Of a DNA stretch of 64,000 bases, positions 1 to 11,321 are shown in pieces. Origin of the DNA: Primula veris. Lineage: Eukaryota; Streptophyta; Magnoliopsida; Ericales; Primulaceae. The notes under the pieces are model-generated. The model did not search any database and was not told where the DNA came from. It saw only the letters and a list, made by a program, of their open reading frames with translations. Every line of letters starts with the position of its first letter. Position 1 is the stretch's first letter. The stretch is taken from assembly GCA_963682055.1 (NCBI GenBank), contig OY821751.1, positions 10,788,001 to 10,852,000 on the forward strand, read 5' to 3'. Both the position numbers and the translations under genes were made by a program.

Positions 1-44
1 TGCAAACCCGAGGACAGAGTTGATTCCGCTGCTATCATTGCCAT

Positions 45-205
45 CACTATAAAAAAAAGTCAGTTTATCATCAGACGCGTTGTTACTATACTGATGTTAA
101 AGTGAATGTCGTTAACTTTATCAACAATTTTTGTTGCTAAATTTAACGACACTTCTTTTACCATCAATTTAGCAACATGTCGACTGACATTTTTTTTTAA
201 TAGTG
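45..205. mobile_element. CACTA-type MITE, copy 1
   Basis: A 161-bp element with ends CACTATAAAAAAAAGTCAG and an inverted partner ending in AATAGTG. The inner part (CAATTTAGCAACA, near AGCGACAC-like words) is shared with the element at 42670-42823. The flanking triplets are cat and cac, so a 3-bp target duplication is only approximate. No coding capacity. Confidence 0.6.
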
Positions 206-1661
206 CACATCCACCACCGTTTCGCCAAAAATCACCACAAATCCGCCATTGCTTAGTTTTCAAAAAATAATAATAATTATTTGCTATATTATAAGTGGAA
301 ATATTTCAAGAAAACGACCCGTATTAAACTAGTTTTACATTGTCACTCTATAACGAATTTTATTTCGATTAATGTATTTAACAAACATAGGTTATGGGCA
401 TGTGTTAGGGCCTGGACAATAGTGTGCTCCCACGTGACTTGCATACTCTAATTAACAAGTAACTAAGACCAAGCTTAGTTTCTCTTGTGCATGCCCGTGC
501 ATAACACAACCTAGAACGATATATATAGGTATAATTTTTTATAAAAATTGATGAAATGCAATTTTTTTCCACGACAAAATACGGAATATGCCATAGAATC
601 GTCCTTTTTTGGGTGCATTTTTAAATCTATCAGGCCTTCATTCGAGCCATGTTCAAAGTCTAAGAGAGATCCAACACAAACTCGAAAATGTTAATCATTT
701 TTTATTTATGTTTTATCATATACGTACTAGCATTCATGATTTTTTTTTTTTTTGTAATACATATCTATGACATCAAAATTTGAGGCATAAATACAATATA
801 TTTATTTAGCATTCATGAGCTTAGCTTCTCTTGTGCATGCCCGTGGGTAACACAAACTAGAACGATATATAGATATAATTTTTATAAAAATTGATGAAGT
901 GCAACTTTTTCTCACAACAAAATAGGGAATATGCTATACAAACGTCCTTTTTGGGGGGCATTGTTTAAATTTATTAACCCTTCATAACAAGGGCTTGGAC
1001 GAAGATTGATTTTAACCAAGATCATCTTAGTATATATATATTTTTTTTAAAAAAGACATAGGACACATATGAACAGTAATTAATTAATAAGTTTAATTTT
1101 TATGATCCTTACAGATAAAGATATCAATAAAATTCACAATTTTGTTAGTTAAACGATCTTTGATATTTTAAAAGAGGTTTGCTAACAAAGTAGAATTGGG
1201 GTTCTTGTATTACCTTAGTTGAAGCGAGGCTTTTTCACACAGAATTCAATTACTTTTAGATGAAGAAAACAACAAAATTACCTTGACTGAATCTAGTTCT
1301 CATCAGTTGGTGCATATAATAATTAACAAAAATGGTGGATATTAAATTAAAAGAATATAAGGGATACTTACTAAAATTTGGCATCAGATGGAGAACACAC
1401 GTATAAAAAGAAGCAAATTCTTTTGCACATCTCTTCGCTAAATATGCAGCACAAATGGTGTTTGATATCCTAAATATGACAACATAAATTTTCCATTTGA
1501 AGCTACGCAACAGATTAGTTTTCCTAATATTCATAATCTTTTTTTTTTCTTTTGATAGAACTAAACCCTAGAAAAATAAAAGTTGAAAGAAGAAAAGAGA
1601 AGTGTCTTTTGACGTACTAGGACATTTGTTATTATTTTTTTTTTTTTTAAGGATATCATAA
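206..1661. other. Gene-free AT-rich stretch with an internal direct duplication
   Basis: No gene was recognised; open frames here are short and lack family motifs. It contains a direct duplication: 478-648 and 825-988 are similar over about 165 bp, both starting CTTCTCTTGTGCATGCCCGT and continuing through an AACGATATAT block to a TTCATA end. A G-box CACGTG lies at about 431-436. Confidence 0.6.
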
Positions 1662-1962
1662 TCATTCTATTAATATAAGCAAACTCAAGAAAAATTAAAG
1701 CTATCCAATTTTGCCAAATTTTTCCAAAAATACCCTCACTCTATTTTAATAATTACCAATATACATAATCTAATTAATTAACTATTTGTCATCAATATAT
1801 TTTACTAATTACAGATGTACCCTAAATTAATTAACAATTCGTTTTAACCTTCGTAACTATAATAAATTATACCAAATCTGAATATTATGTTAAAAATAAA
1901 ATATATTACGAGATTTATGTCATTACGCGTCTCACACGCAACGCGTGGGTAACTTTTACTAG
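1662..1962 (+). mobile_element. Non-autonomous Helitron, copy 1
   Basis: About 300 bp. It begins with 5' TC (TCATTCTATTAATATAAGC) and ends with CTAG followed by T. A short hairpin CACGC-AAC-GCGTG lies about 10-15 nt before the CTAG end. These are the hallmark Helitron ends, and there is no TIR or target duplication. The 3' end abuts a TA run, fitting the known A/T insertion preference. Related copies are at 33561, 59247 and 59594. Confidence 0.75.
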
Positions 1963-1992
1963 TATATATATATATATATATATAGGGGTTTT

Positions 1993-2478
1993 ATAGGTTT
2001 AGTACACCAAACTATCTGCTTTTAACGATTTGGGTATCCACCTTTCAAAATTTTCAATTTAGGTAGCACACTATAATAAATTTCCAATTTATGTACCACC
2101 GTCTAAATAAATCACGGAATCACGTCACGTGACATTTGACAAACATTAATTTGAGAGCCTAATTTAATAATTTTGCATAAAAATATGTCATTCTATAAAA
2201 ATATTTTCCCTAATTTCACAAATAACAAAAATTTGGATTATATGCTAAATTTGGATTATATGCTAAATTTTTTTCTAGGATGACATATTTTTGTGCAAAA
2301 TTGTCAAATTAACATATCAAATTAATATTTGTCAAATGTCACGTGACATAATTTCATGATTTATTAAGACAGTGGTACATAAATTGGAAATCTATTATAG
2401 TGTGGTACCTAAATTGAAAATTTTAAAAGATGGATACCCAAATTGTTAACCGTACTATAGTTTGGGGATAATAAATGT
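1993..2478. mobile_element. Foldback (long-TIR) element in the bHLH promoter
   Basis: Two arms of about 200 bp are inverted copies: left GATTTGGGTATCCACC, AATTTAGGTAGCACAC and GTCACGTGACATTTGAC; right the reverse complements. The ends read roughly CCCCAAACTATAG, as in Mutator-like long-TIR elements. No clear target duplication was found. The centre carries a tandem 18-bp word AAATTTGGATTATATGCT. Each arm contains GTCACGTGAC (2124-2133 and 2338-2347), so two G-boxes lie 500-720 bp upstream of the bHLH start codon. Confidence 0.65.
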
Positions 2479-2792
2479 TTTTTTTTTTCATGTACCTATC
2501 ATATAATAACTATGTCAGTCATTTTCGATAGTTACATGGAATAAATATGTGATCATATATGCGGTTGCTTTATCTAAAATAATCATTCCATACATATGGT
2601 ACGTATACTCCGTACATATATAAAATAGTCATGTCCTTGTCATAGTCGTCATTTCCTAATATTTTTATCTTGTGGGATTGGTGTGAGACAGGTTAACTTA
2701 ATTTTTGTCTAGTATAACACCATGATAATTTGATAAATGATGATCCATACAATTAGTATATATATATACGTATTTTACATATTCATCTGCCT

Positions 2793-2800
2793 TATAAATA
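2793..2800 (+). promoter_or_regulatory. TATA box of the bHLH gene
   Basis: TATAAATA lies 41 bp before the start codon at 2841. Transcription would begin around 2825-2830 and give a very short 5' UTR. The position is inferred from the sequence alone. Confidence 0.55.
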
Positions 2801-2840
2801 CATGTTCCAACAGATTCATAGCTTATAAACTCACAAAAAT

Positions 2841-4433
2841 ATGCTTGCTTTATCTCCTCCAATGTTTGTATGGCCTTTAGACGATCTCATGAGCGATGAA
2901 CTTTTACAAACATATTTTGATAAAGAAATCACAAAAACTACGAATTCAGATCAATCTTTCATTCATTCTTCTCCTATTTATGATGAATTTGCTAAGATCT
3001 TGAGTGAAGTTGACGGAGTTGACACAACATTAGCCAAAAAACTTGATCATAATGCGAGCGAACGTGATCGCCGCAAGAAGGTCAATAACATGTATTGTTC
3101 CCTTCGCTCGCTTCTTCCAACCACGATTGGAGAACAAACAGTAAGAAAATTTTAATTGACTGAAGAAACATATATTGAGTTTAAATTGCTCTATGTAGCA
3201 TTGACGGAGCCATAATCAATATATGAGGACTAAATTTTAAAATTTCATTATGGTGGGTTAAATAACTATTTTTTTTTTTTTTTTTTGCACTGTAAAAATT
3301 TGTTTTTCGAAAATATGAGAGGAGCTATAGCACCTGCCAGCCCCCCTAGCTCCGCTCCTAGCATGTAGACATCGCGTTAATGATGTGTTTAGAAAATAAT
3401 GACAATATTTATATAATGACATTGTTTATTTCTTTTAGAATTTCTTAATATATATATTTATGAACAATGTCTTATTTGTAGAAATAAATCTTTTATGACA
3501 GAAAAAACTAAGCATCCCGTCTACAATTACATGTGCACTTAAATACATACCCGAGTTACAAGGCGAAGTTGAAGCCCTTGTTCAAAAGAAGGAAAAGCTC
3601 AAATTAGAAATGGATCAATACAGGGAAAAAGAAAAATTGCAAGATGATCATAAAATAAAAAAGCAAAGAAGAAGTGGAAATAATAAGAGCTCATTAGGTG
3701 TTGTTTGGGTGTACAAACTTGGAAATGAAGATGTTGTGATCCAGTTATGCACAGATAAATCTAGTAAAAGGAATATTAGAATATCAGATATTTTTCTAAC
3801 ATTAGAGGAGGAAGGGTTGTTATTATTAAGCATCTCATGTTTTGAATCATTTGGAGAGAGGGTCTTCCACAATCTGCATCTTCAGGTATTAGTTCTTTTA
3901 ATTTCCTGAAAGCACACTAAATATATGTTCTTATGCCAAATTATTTTTGAGTTAGAATACTTTTTATATGTCAAGACTTTGTGGAATTTGACATATTTAT
4001 AGTTTGTTGGTATTTAATGCTTTTTGTTGGTGTTTTATTTAGTAATAAAAATACCAATTATAAAAGTGATCAATTTTACGAGTTTAAATAAAAACACAAA
4101 TTGTAAATCGTATTAAAGTTTTGTGTAGCAACGTTTGGTTCGGTTATTTTTTTAACAAATTTAATTGGTTAGTTCATGGTTTCAGTTGATTAATTTGGTG
4201 TAGTTTTGATAATTATATTGGTCAAACTGAATCGAACCGATTATTTTTAAAGGTTCGATTCGTATTTTTCTAAAAATCAAATTGGATCTCGAAACCCCCT
4301 ATATATATAAAATTGCCCAACATAAACCACCCCTTCACTAAACAAATCTTTGTTTTGACAGGTGCAAGCAACTCAAACGTTGAATTTGGAAATGTTAAAG
4401 AAGCAGCTCTTGTCAGTGTATGAGAAAATTTGA
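2841..4433 (+). CDS. Subgroup Ib bHLH transcription factor (iron-deficiency type)
   Basis: Three exons with GT-AG introns: 2841-3140, 3502-3885 and 4362-4433, all phase 0, giving 251 aa, the usual length for this family. The N-terminus MLALSPPMFVWPLDD is the family signature. The basic region HNASERDRRKK (about residues 73-83; H, E and R DNA-contact pattern) leads into helix 1 NNMYCSLRSLLP. Exon 2 opens with KKLSIPSTITCALKYIPELQ (loop and helix 2), then a charged coiled segment. The C-terminal part (GERVFHNLHLQ... LLSVYEKI) matches the bHLH38/39/100/101 (ORG2/ORG3) group. Family members work in the nucleus, pair with FIT and activate iron-uptake genes under iron deficiency. All exons are open with consensus splice sites, so the gene looks functional. 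Which paralogue it is cannot be decided here. Confidence 0.9.
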
Positions 4434-5221
4434 AACTTCAATATTTATCATTAAGGGAGCCTAGTATATTGACCATCGCTAGTGTATCGAATGAGTAAAT
4501 ATCGAACAACCGAGAGTTGGCACTTAGTCGGGGTTGATAACACTTGGGTTGTTGAATTTTCATATATATAATTTCGTAAAAGAGCAGATAACCAGTAGAG
4601 AAGGGAGTTGGATGATAGTAATGACATAAATATGGACTTTGATGTAAAAACATAGAGGCAAACCTACACACTTTGTTTTTTTGGTCTGAAACCTAAGTTT
4701 GTTTTTTTACAGTTTTCAATGCCAATCTACACACTTTTTTCAATTTGAACATGAATCTACGAGGTTTGCCAAGCGGTCCAAAGACTAAATGCAGGCAATG
4801 TTAGCTAAACGAGTGACAAGTTAGCTTACCAGACCAGATCCACGGGAGGAGTTAGAATGGGGCTGATATGGGCTACAAACACACTCAAATTATGAAAAAT
4901 CGTATCAGTGTATAATTTTATATTTTACATATAAGTTTAGAAAAATAGCAGGTTATCACTCCACATATATTTTATTAGAATTCCAGCTCCAGTTTTGCTT
5001 ACAATATAATATAATGCTTCTATCCCAATCAAAAAGCTACAAAAGCACATTCAAAAACTTACATCAGAGAACCTATGTAACTATATTTGTAGCGTGATTC
5101 GACACAGATTTGAAAGTAATAACAAACTTCTACGATTTATATATATATGGTTATAACCATACTAAGCTTCAAAGTAAACCATACACACGAGATCTTATGC
5201 ATTTCTGTCTTCTGTTGAGTC
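4434..5221. other. Intergenic stretch downstream of the bHLH gene
   Basis: No gene recognised. Around 4650-4810 the phrase CTACACACTTT recurs (AACCTACACACTTTG, ATCTACACACTTTT), as in a decayed terminal repeat, but element ends could not be fixed. Confidence 0.5.
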
Positions 5222-5226
5222 GTTAG

Positions 5227-6532
5227 TGTTGGTTTTGATGTACGTAAAAACAATAATTAAAAGGGCAAGGACTAAAAAGAAATAAACAATTTTATTTCTA
5301 TAATGGAATGTGACTCTATTACAAATTTCGACACTTGCAGAATGTAAAAGCAACTAATAAAAATTCCAGGCAGAATAATATAAGTTATTAAACTGCTGGA
5401 CTGGTTTGTAATTAAACGAAACTGTTAGACAGAATAGTATAAAACTAAACTGCTGAACTGTTTGTTAATTAAAAGAAACTGCCAGATAGAATAGTATAAT
5501 TACTAAACTGCTGGACTGTTTATGTAAATAAATTACAGGACTGAAATGTAAATTACAGAACTGAATAGAACTTACAGAAAAAGAAAAAGGACTGAAATGA
5601 AATTACAGAACAGGAAAAATAAATTACAGAATTTAAATGTCCAGAATATAAAATTGCAGAAATGTATAGACGGAATAAAAAAGGACAGATTATAAATAGA
5701 CGAGGCTACTGTTTAACAGTATGCCCTTAACCGATATTCGCCTAACCACCTTTGAGGTTTCTGGTTATGTTTGGCGCTTCTATCCCAAGGTACAACGTCT
5801 CGGATGACTCGCCGAAAACTGGCGACGAGTCAAGGTCGAGCTGTTGGTGGGTGGCTCTCTCTGACTAAAAATGTAATGCTTATTTTTGAGAGATGATATA
5901 TGCTGTTGTGTTTGATTTCAGAATGTTATATCTTTGACCTGTGGGGGGTCTGTCTATTTATAGGCTGGCTGAGTATCTCACCCATTAAAGTCATTTTACT
6001 AATGTCAGTTTTCGAAATTCGAAACTGCAGTATTAACTTTGCAATGAATTCATATTAATTGCAACAATTACAACTTTGCTGGAAGATTTTCCCGAACAGG
6101 CGTGTTTTCCCGAACAGGAGCGGTTTTTCCGAGCAGGAGAGCGGTTTTCCCGAGCAGGAGAGCACTTCCCGAGAAGGAGAGCACTTTTCCCGAGCAGGAG
6201 CACTTTTCCCGAGCAGGAGCACTTTCCCCGAGCAGGAGCACTCTTCCCGAGCAGGAGCATTTTTCCCGAGCAGGAGCACTCTTCCCGAGCAGGAGCACTT
6301 TTCCAGCATTAAGAGTTTTCCTCTTTCTCAACCCCATTATTTGATGCCAATTTGCATTCACTCCCATTCTCCGAATAGGTCATGTGACATACCGTTACGA
6401 ATCTTGTCATACCATCTACTCAACAGTCTTGAGTATGGTGCTAAAAGGCAACTGCTGTTACTTGGAATCTTGACTCAAAGATGGTTTCGTGACCATTCAA
6501 AAACTACCATGTTAAACATGGTTTTTCCAACA
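5227..6532. mobile_element. Solo LTR, family B copy 1
   Basis: 1306 bp starting TGTTGGTTTTGATG and ending GGTTTTTCCAACA, flanked by a perfect 5-bp duplication GTTAG (5222-5226 and 6533-6537). TG...CA ends and the 5-bp duplication identify an LTR-retrotransposon LTR left by recombination. Near the start it holds degenerate repeats of CTGCCAGATAGAATAGTAT with ACTAAACTGCTGGACTG. It shares the block TTCTCCGAATAGGTCATG with the copy at 27617-29031. A minisatellite at 6090-6305 is private to this copy. Coding strand unknown. Confidence 0.88.
6090..6305. repeat. Minisatellite, unit about 18-21 bp, inside an LTR
   Basis: About ten imperfect units of CCCGAGCAGGAGCACTTTT. The array is GC-rich against an AT-rich background and keeps several frames open on both strands, so the long open frames across it are artefacts of the repeat. 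The sister LTR at 27617-29031 lacks it. Confidence 0.85.
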
Positions 6533-6537
6533 GTTAG

Positions 6538-8940
6538 ACCTCTTGAGCTTCTCTTTGAGTTCCTCCGATATTCTAGCTCAATATTTGCTTGTAGTAATCT
6601 GTCGTTTCCTCACTTACCATTTTACCCAAATTGTTTTTTAGCTTCTTCTGAGCTTAGACAAATATTGAGGTATCGACAAATATAGTTGAAATATATCTCC
6701 TACGTTTAACCTATTCCTATCTACTTTGATAAATATTGAGGAAACCAATTGAATTGTGATGGTAAGAGCAGGAAAAGACAAACTACTGCAACTTACCATT
6801 GTGTATATATTTGATCCAACGTTTTAAATAGCGTTATTATTAGCATGGTATTTTTTCGAGAGCTATGCTAAAAACGCAAATAGCGTAGCAACAAAGCGAT
6901 TTACGGTGCATTTTTTTCCCCTATTAATATAACAATATAATACTAGGTAATCATATAATTTATGTTAATTATATTAATACTTAAATAGTTAAATACAATA
7001 CAATGTGTATGCCGTTATAATTAAGAAAATACATAATATAATACAACTAATTTGATCACAAGTCATTATTTAATCATAAAATTTGCAAAAAAAATATTTG
7101 TAATACTTCACTTCCGGTATCTTAACAACCCATTTAAAAGAAAAATCACTCATTTTATCTACCTTATACTCTCTTTAAAACAAGATAAAAGCTCATGATA
7201 TACATTAATTTTAAGTATGATTTAGTTGTAAACAAACATGTGCGTACAAATTTATTCATTCTTTTCCTAAACAAGATAAAGTCCATAATCTAAAATCGAA
7301 ATATATAATATAGTATGTTTCTAGATAAAAATAAACAATAATTAGGAAATATACAGACTTGAATTTATGCCTCAATTAGCTGATTTTAATTAATAAGGGA
7401 ATGAAATGACTCATTCATGATTGACCTCCATTCGGAGGTGATGAACATCGAGGTTGCGTGGCGGTGGATTAGAAAGAGAGAGTACGTGAAAATATCTGTT
7501 TGTTTGTCTAATACTGTTAGGGGATTGATTTTAATGTTTACAAAAGAAAAATATATCACAAAACAAAACGACGTAGTGCAATAATAATTTTTTGTTTATT
7601 TTTTAAAAATTCGATGGTTAGGATTTCGGTTCAAAATATCGTATTTTTGCGTTTTTAGACCCAATAACGTGATTTTTTCGCTTTACCACCCAAATAGCGT
7701 TTTGTTTAAAAAAACACTATATTGCACAATGTTGCGAGATTTTTAAAACACCGATTCGATCAAATGTATATACATTCACCATTAAATCAATCTTTAAACT
7801 AATTGTGTATATATTTCAGCTAATGTCATATATAAGACTGAAGTAATTTGAACGTTTGATTTGATTTCGGATAATTTTTACACAATGCAAGTCCCAAACA
7901 TTATTGTTGGCCTTAATGGAGAAAAAGCAGGGGGTTGAATAGTTTTATTAAACTTTTACAAATATATATACTAAATATATACTCTATGCAATTTTTACAA
8001 CTGTTTATGCGTATTTCACATACTTTGTCCTTGGTCTGTCAAACTTCCGACGATCTTCGCGAGTGACCAAAGATGAGAAATTGTATGCGTTTAATAAATA
8101 ACATGCACTTTGTACGAATGTGTATGCATTTCACTATTGTGTATGCACTTCACTAATTTCTGACGGACCACCGCCGTTGCCACCAAACAGTGAACAAGTG
8201 ATGGGTGGGGGTAGTTGACAAACTCTAATGTGATCTGAAATTGATTGTGGAGAGGAAGTTTTGGTAGATTTAGCTAGGTTTGAGATGAGAAAATAGAAAC
8301 TTGTATTTTTTGGGAAGAAAATGATTGAGTGAGGTTTTTCGTTATATAGTTTGAAAAGTGATATTTTTTTTTAAAAGTTAAGCGTGCTATATAAGAAGCC
8401 AAACATATGCAATTGGAGGCTTTGATAGTACAAGATACTACCTAGATTGCATATGAAAAATTAACTAACTAGTAAAAGCAAACCGCTCCTCGATTATCTC
8501 TCTAACAACTAAGATCATTAAATTCAAATCACCATGTTATCACACTCTATCCAAGAAAATAAACTAGACATTAAATTACAAAAATGATAAAAAGGAATCT
8601 CATAGACAATTACTATTTTCATTCGTGGAGAACTCATCGTCGTGTTACTTATATCCAACTTCAATATAATACAGAGAAACGATCAAAGCAAATAATCACA
8701 TCGAGGCTCGAGTCCAAGTCTAAATATCGAAAGCATCTATTCTCTCAAACGAAGTTAGAAACTAATATATCTATTATCAAAATGTCACGATGCGGTCAAG
8801 ATAAACTAACCACAACCCGACTAACAAAAATAATTTAGAAGACACCTTAGAATCAACTATTCAATCAGATGAAATTAACGACAAATACCAAGAATTATGA
8901 TTGTCATGTTGAAACGTTAGTATATTAGATTTTAGTTCCA
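6538..8940. other. Gene-free AT-rich stretch, probable decayed DNA transposon
   Basis: No gene recognised. Between about 6818 and 7750 the two ends carry similar words in opposite orientation (CGTTTTAAATAGCG at the left; AAATAGCGTTTTG and TTTTTAAAACACCG at the right). This suggests an old hAT-like or MITE-type element, but no target duplication could be matched. The rest shows only AT-rich simple sequence. Confidence 0.35.
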
Positions 8941-8975
<35 letters not shown>

Positions 8976-8984
8976 TAAAAACAC

Positions 8985-9139
8985 ACACTATATTTACACA
9001 TTCATTCTAACCACCCATTTAGGTTATTTTCAATGCTCTACATTACTTTTAACTATTCAGCAAAAATATTCACTTGAAAGTACTTGAGATCTAAACTAAA
9101 TGAATGGTTAGGATGAATGTGTAAACATAGTGTATTTTT
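8985..9139. mobile_element. Foldback MITE between TA runs (first of three)
   Basis: Arms of about 40 bp: TATTTACACATTCATTCTAA at the left and its inverted counterpart GATGAATGTGTAAACATAG at the right, around a spacer of about 70 bp. TA/CA microsatellites flank it. No coding capacity. Confidence 0.6.
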
Positions 9140-9366
9140 TTTTATATATGTATAGATCATTCCACATATATATATATATATATATACACATATATATCCA
9201 CATATATATATATATATATATACATATATATCCACATATATATATATATACATATATATCCACATATATATATATATACATATATATACACATATATACA
9301 CACATATATACACACATATATATATATACACATATATACACACACACACATATATATATATATATA
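9140..9366. repeat. TA/CA microsatellite block
   Basis: Alternating (TA)n with interspersed ATCCACA and ACACAT words. Apparent open frames on both strands here (runs of Y, I, C, V and H) are translation artefacts of the repeat. Confidence 0.9.
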
Positions 9367-9377
9367 GATACGGGGAA

Positions 9378-9555
9378 TGTTATATGGACATCAACTTAAA
9401 CATCAACTTGCACACTTTTTTGAATATAAATCAAGACGCATGTTTGTGTTACCGTCGTCAAACCGTGGAGATATACATTAATCAAATCTTGATTTGGAGC
9501 ATTTTTACAAAAAAAGTGTCCAAATTGATGTTTAAGTTGATGTTTATATAATTTC

Positions 9556-9556
<1 letters not shown>
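9378..9556. mobile_element. Foldback MITE between TA runs (second of three)
   Basis: Arms of about 40 bp: left GACATCAACTTAAACATCAA then TTGCACACTTTTTT; right AAAAAAAGTGTCCAAATTGA then TGTTTAAGTTGATGTT. A (TA)n run follows at 9560-9608. Confidence 0.65.
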
Positions 9557-9608
<52 letters not shown>

Positions 9609-9610
<2 letters not shown>

Positions 9611-9886
9611 TGGCGGTTTAAAAGACACCATATTTGACACCCATATTTAAAACCTTGTCAAATAAACATCAGAGCAATTCAGATCCACACTATCTCACAG
9701 CGGTAACAAAAATTTGGATCTTGAGCTAAAATCTAAAATCCAATACATGCAAGTATAGATCTCGAGAAAAAAACAAACAAGATCTGAATCCGTGTCTCCG
9801 CTCTGGCATAGTACATATTTGCATTAATCAGATCTTGATTTGAAGTGTTTTCATGAGCTTGTCAAAAATAGATGTCACTTAAATCG

Positions 9887-9890
<4 letters not shown>
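9609..9890. mobile_element. Foldback MITE between TA runs (third of three)
   Basis: Imperfect terminal inverted repeats of about 30 bp: left GGCGGTTTAAAAGACACCAT; right TAGATGTCACTTAAATCGTC. (TA)n runs of about 35-50 bp lie on both sides. Confidence 0.6.
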
Positions 9891-9934
<44 letters not shown>

Positions 9935-11111
9935 CAAGCTCTAAAACAACCTTCATTTTTAACAGAAAGCAATTAACAACATTGAAATAATGAATAGCTC
10001 TAAATATCAACCTTAATTAGAACTAAGTTCTAAAAATGGGAAAGAATAAGTAATAATCAACAAGGTTAAACAAAATAAAAAATGTAATATAACCATAACA
10101 TTACAAATCAAATCCAGACACAATCACAAAGCTCGCATTTGATATCCGGCCTGATACATGGCACTAATGGGAATATCTCGAAGAAGTAAAAACCCCATAG
10201 TGGAGTATCAATTCCTAATTTTCCTCCACTACTGAAAGTTATGGAGCTTCATAGAGGGGAAGTAACAATTAGGGGTACACAACAATAAATTTGAGATGAC
10301 TGTTATTTAGAAGAAACGAACAAAACGACTTGTCTTGATACATCGACGGGGCATCAATTTGGGTTTTCAAAGTAGAAGGTACCCATGGGAAGATCATGGA
10401 ATAATACGAATAAGGTAAACGGAAAAGAGGATGTGATATTTGGGGTAGGGCCCGGAGGCGGGGGAGTGGCGGGCTCCTCCTCTATTTCGAGCAGGTCTGA
10501 TCTGAAATTGGTTTTTTAGGTGGCGTCTAAGGAAAAAAAGAGAAAGAGGTAACATTGGATTGATGGATAGTTAGCGACTCTCAATTTACTAACAATACTC
10601 ATCAAGTTTTTTGTTGTTATCTGAACTTTTTCTTGTAGTAAAATAAGTATATAAGTATAGTGCATGTTTTACAATAAATTGTTTTCTTGGATGTTGTAGC
10701 TTTTTTATTAATAAAATTTCTGAGTGTTTTGTACGTCAACTTGTTTACAATTTGGGTAAAAAAAACTCAAAAGTAGAGAAGCAAGGCGTTTATGTATTTT
10801 TTTTGACATTAAATTTTACCAAAAAACTAATTTACTAATAGAATGTGTTTGTACATTAACAACTTAGTTATAAGTTAAAAAAAACTTTTAAGTACTGCAA
10901 CTTTTTAAGCAAGAATATTCTCTCGTTCCTTTTAAAATGCAGCTTTTGACAAAAAAATCAAATGCCAAACGGGTCCATAATACAAGCATGCATGCACAAA
11001 TATTATGCATTCAAATCCGTTATGATAAAAAACTAACATACTATGAGTTGCAACTAAAATTCTTAAAAGTTTGTATAACATAGATTCAAACGCCACAGCT
11101 GATCACATTGA
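9891..11111. other. Intergenic stretch, no gene recognised
   Basis: After a TA run (9891-9930) the sequence is AT-rich apart from 10130-10510, which is more balanced in composition and could be an old captured or exonic fragment. No frame there is open for long and no motif was recognised. Confidence 0.4.
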
Positions 11112-11321
11112 TTATTCATCACAATTATTCTCTGAAACTTGAGAATTGTTGTTTGGTATAAAAAGCATGACCAAAAAAATTGCCATTATCACAACAGGCA
11201 AAAAGAGGAACAGTGTTGGTGGTGGAGGGAGCGGCGGTAACAGCAACGGAGCCGCAAGTAAAAATGCCGTGAAAGCCACCATCATCACTGTTAACGACAC
11301 TGGGCTAATAGGTGACGCCAT
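11112..11321 (-). CDS. ARGOS/OSR-like small membrane protein, copy 1
   Basis: 69 aa. The start at 11321 is the first ATG after an in-frame stop. The layout is the OSR domain: hydrophobic segment 1 (VMMVAFTAFLLAAPLLL, about residues 13-30), the turn LPPLPPPP, then hydrophobic segment 2 (LFLFLPVVIMAIFLVMLFI), then a polar tail NNNSQVSENNCDE. ARGOS, ARL and OSR proteins are small ER/Golgi membrane proteins that promote organ growth and damp ethylene signalling. The long hydrophilic N-terminus of ARGOS itself is absent here. A TATATAA on the minus strand (about 11381-11388) lies 60 bp upstream. Paralogues are at 22873 and 43127. Confidence 0.75.
   Translation of the reverse strand: MASPISPVSLTVMMVAFTAFLLAAPLLLPPLPPPPTLFLFLPVVIMAIFLVMLFIPNNNSQVSENNCDE

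Noticed and set aside
6059..6685. 208-codon frame and several overlapping frames on both strands
   Set aside because: They span the 18-21 bp minisatellite inside a solo LTR; repeat periodicity keeps many frames open. No family motif.
9053..9399. Frames rich in Tyr, Ile, Cys, Val and His on both strands
   Set aside because: Translation of TA/CA microsatellites.
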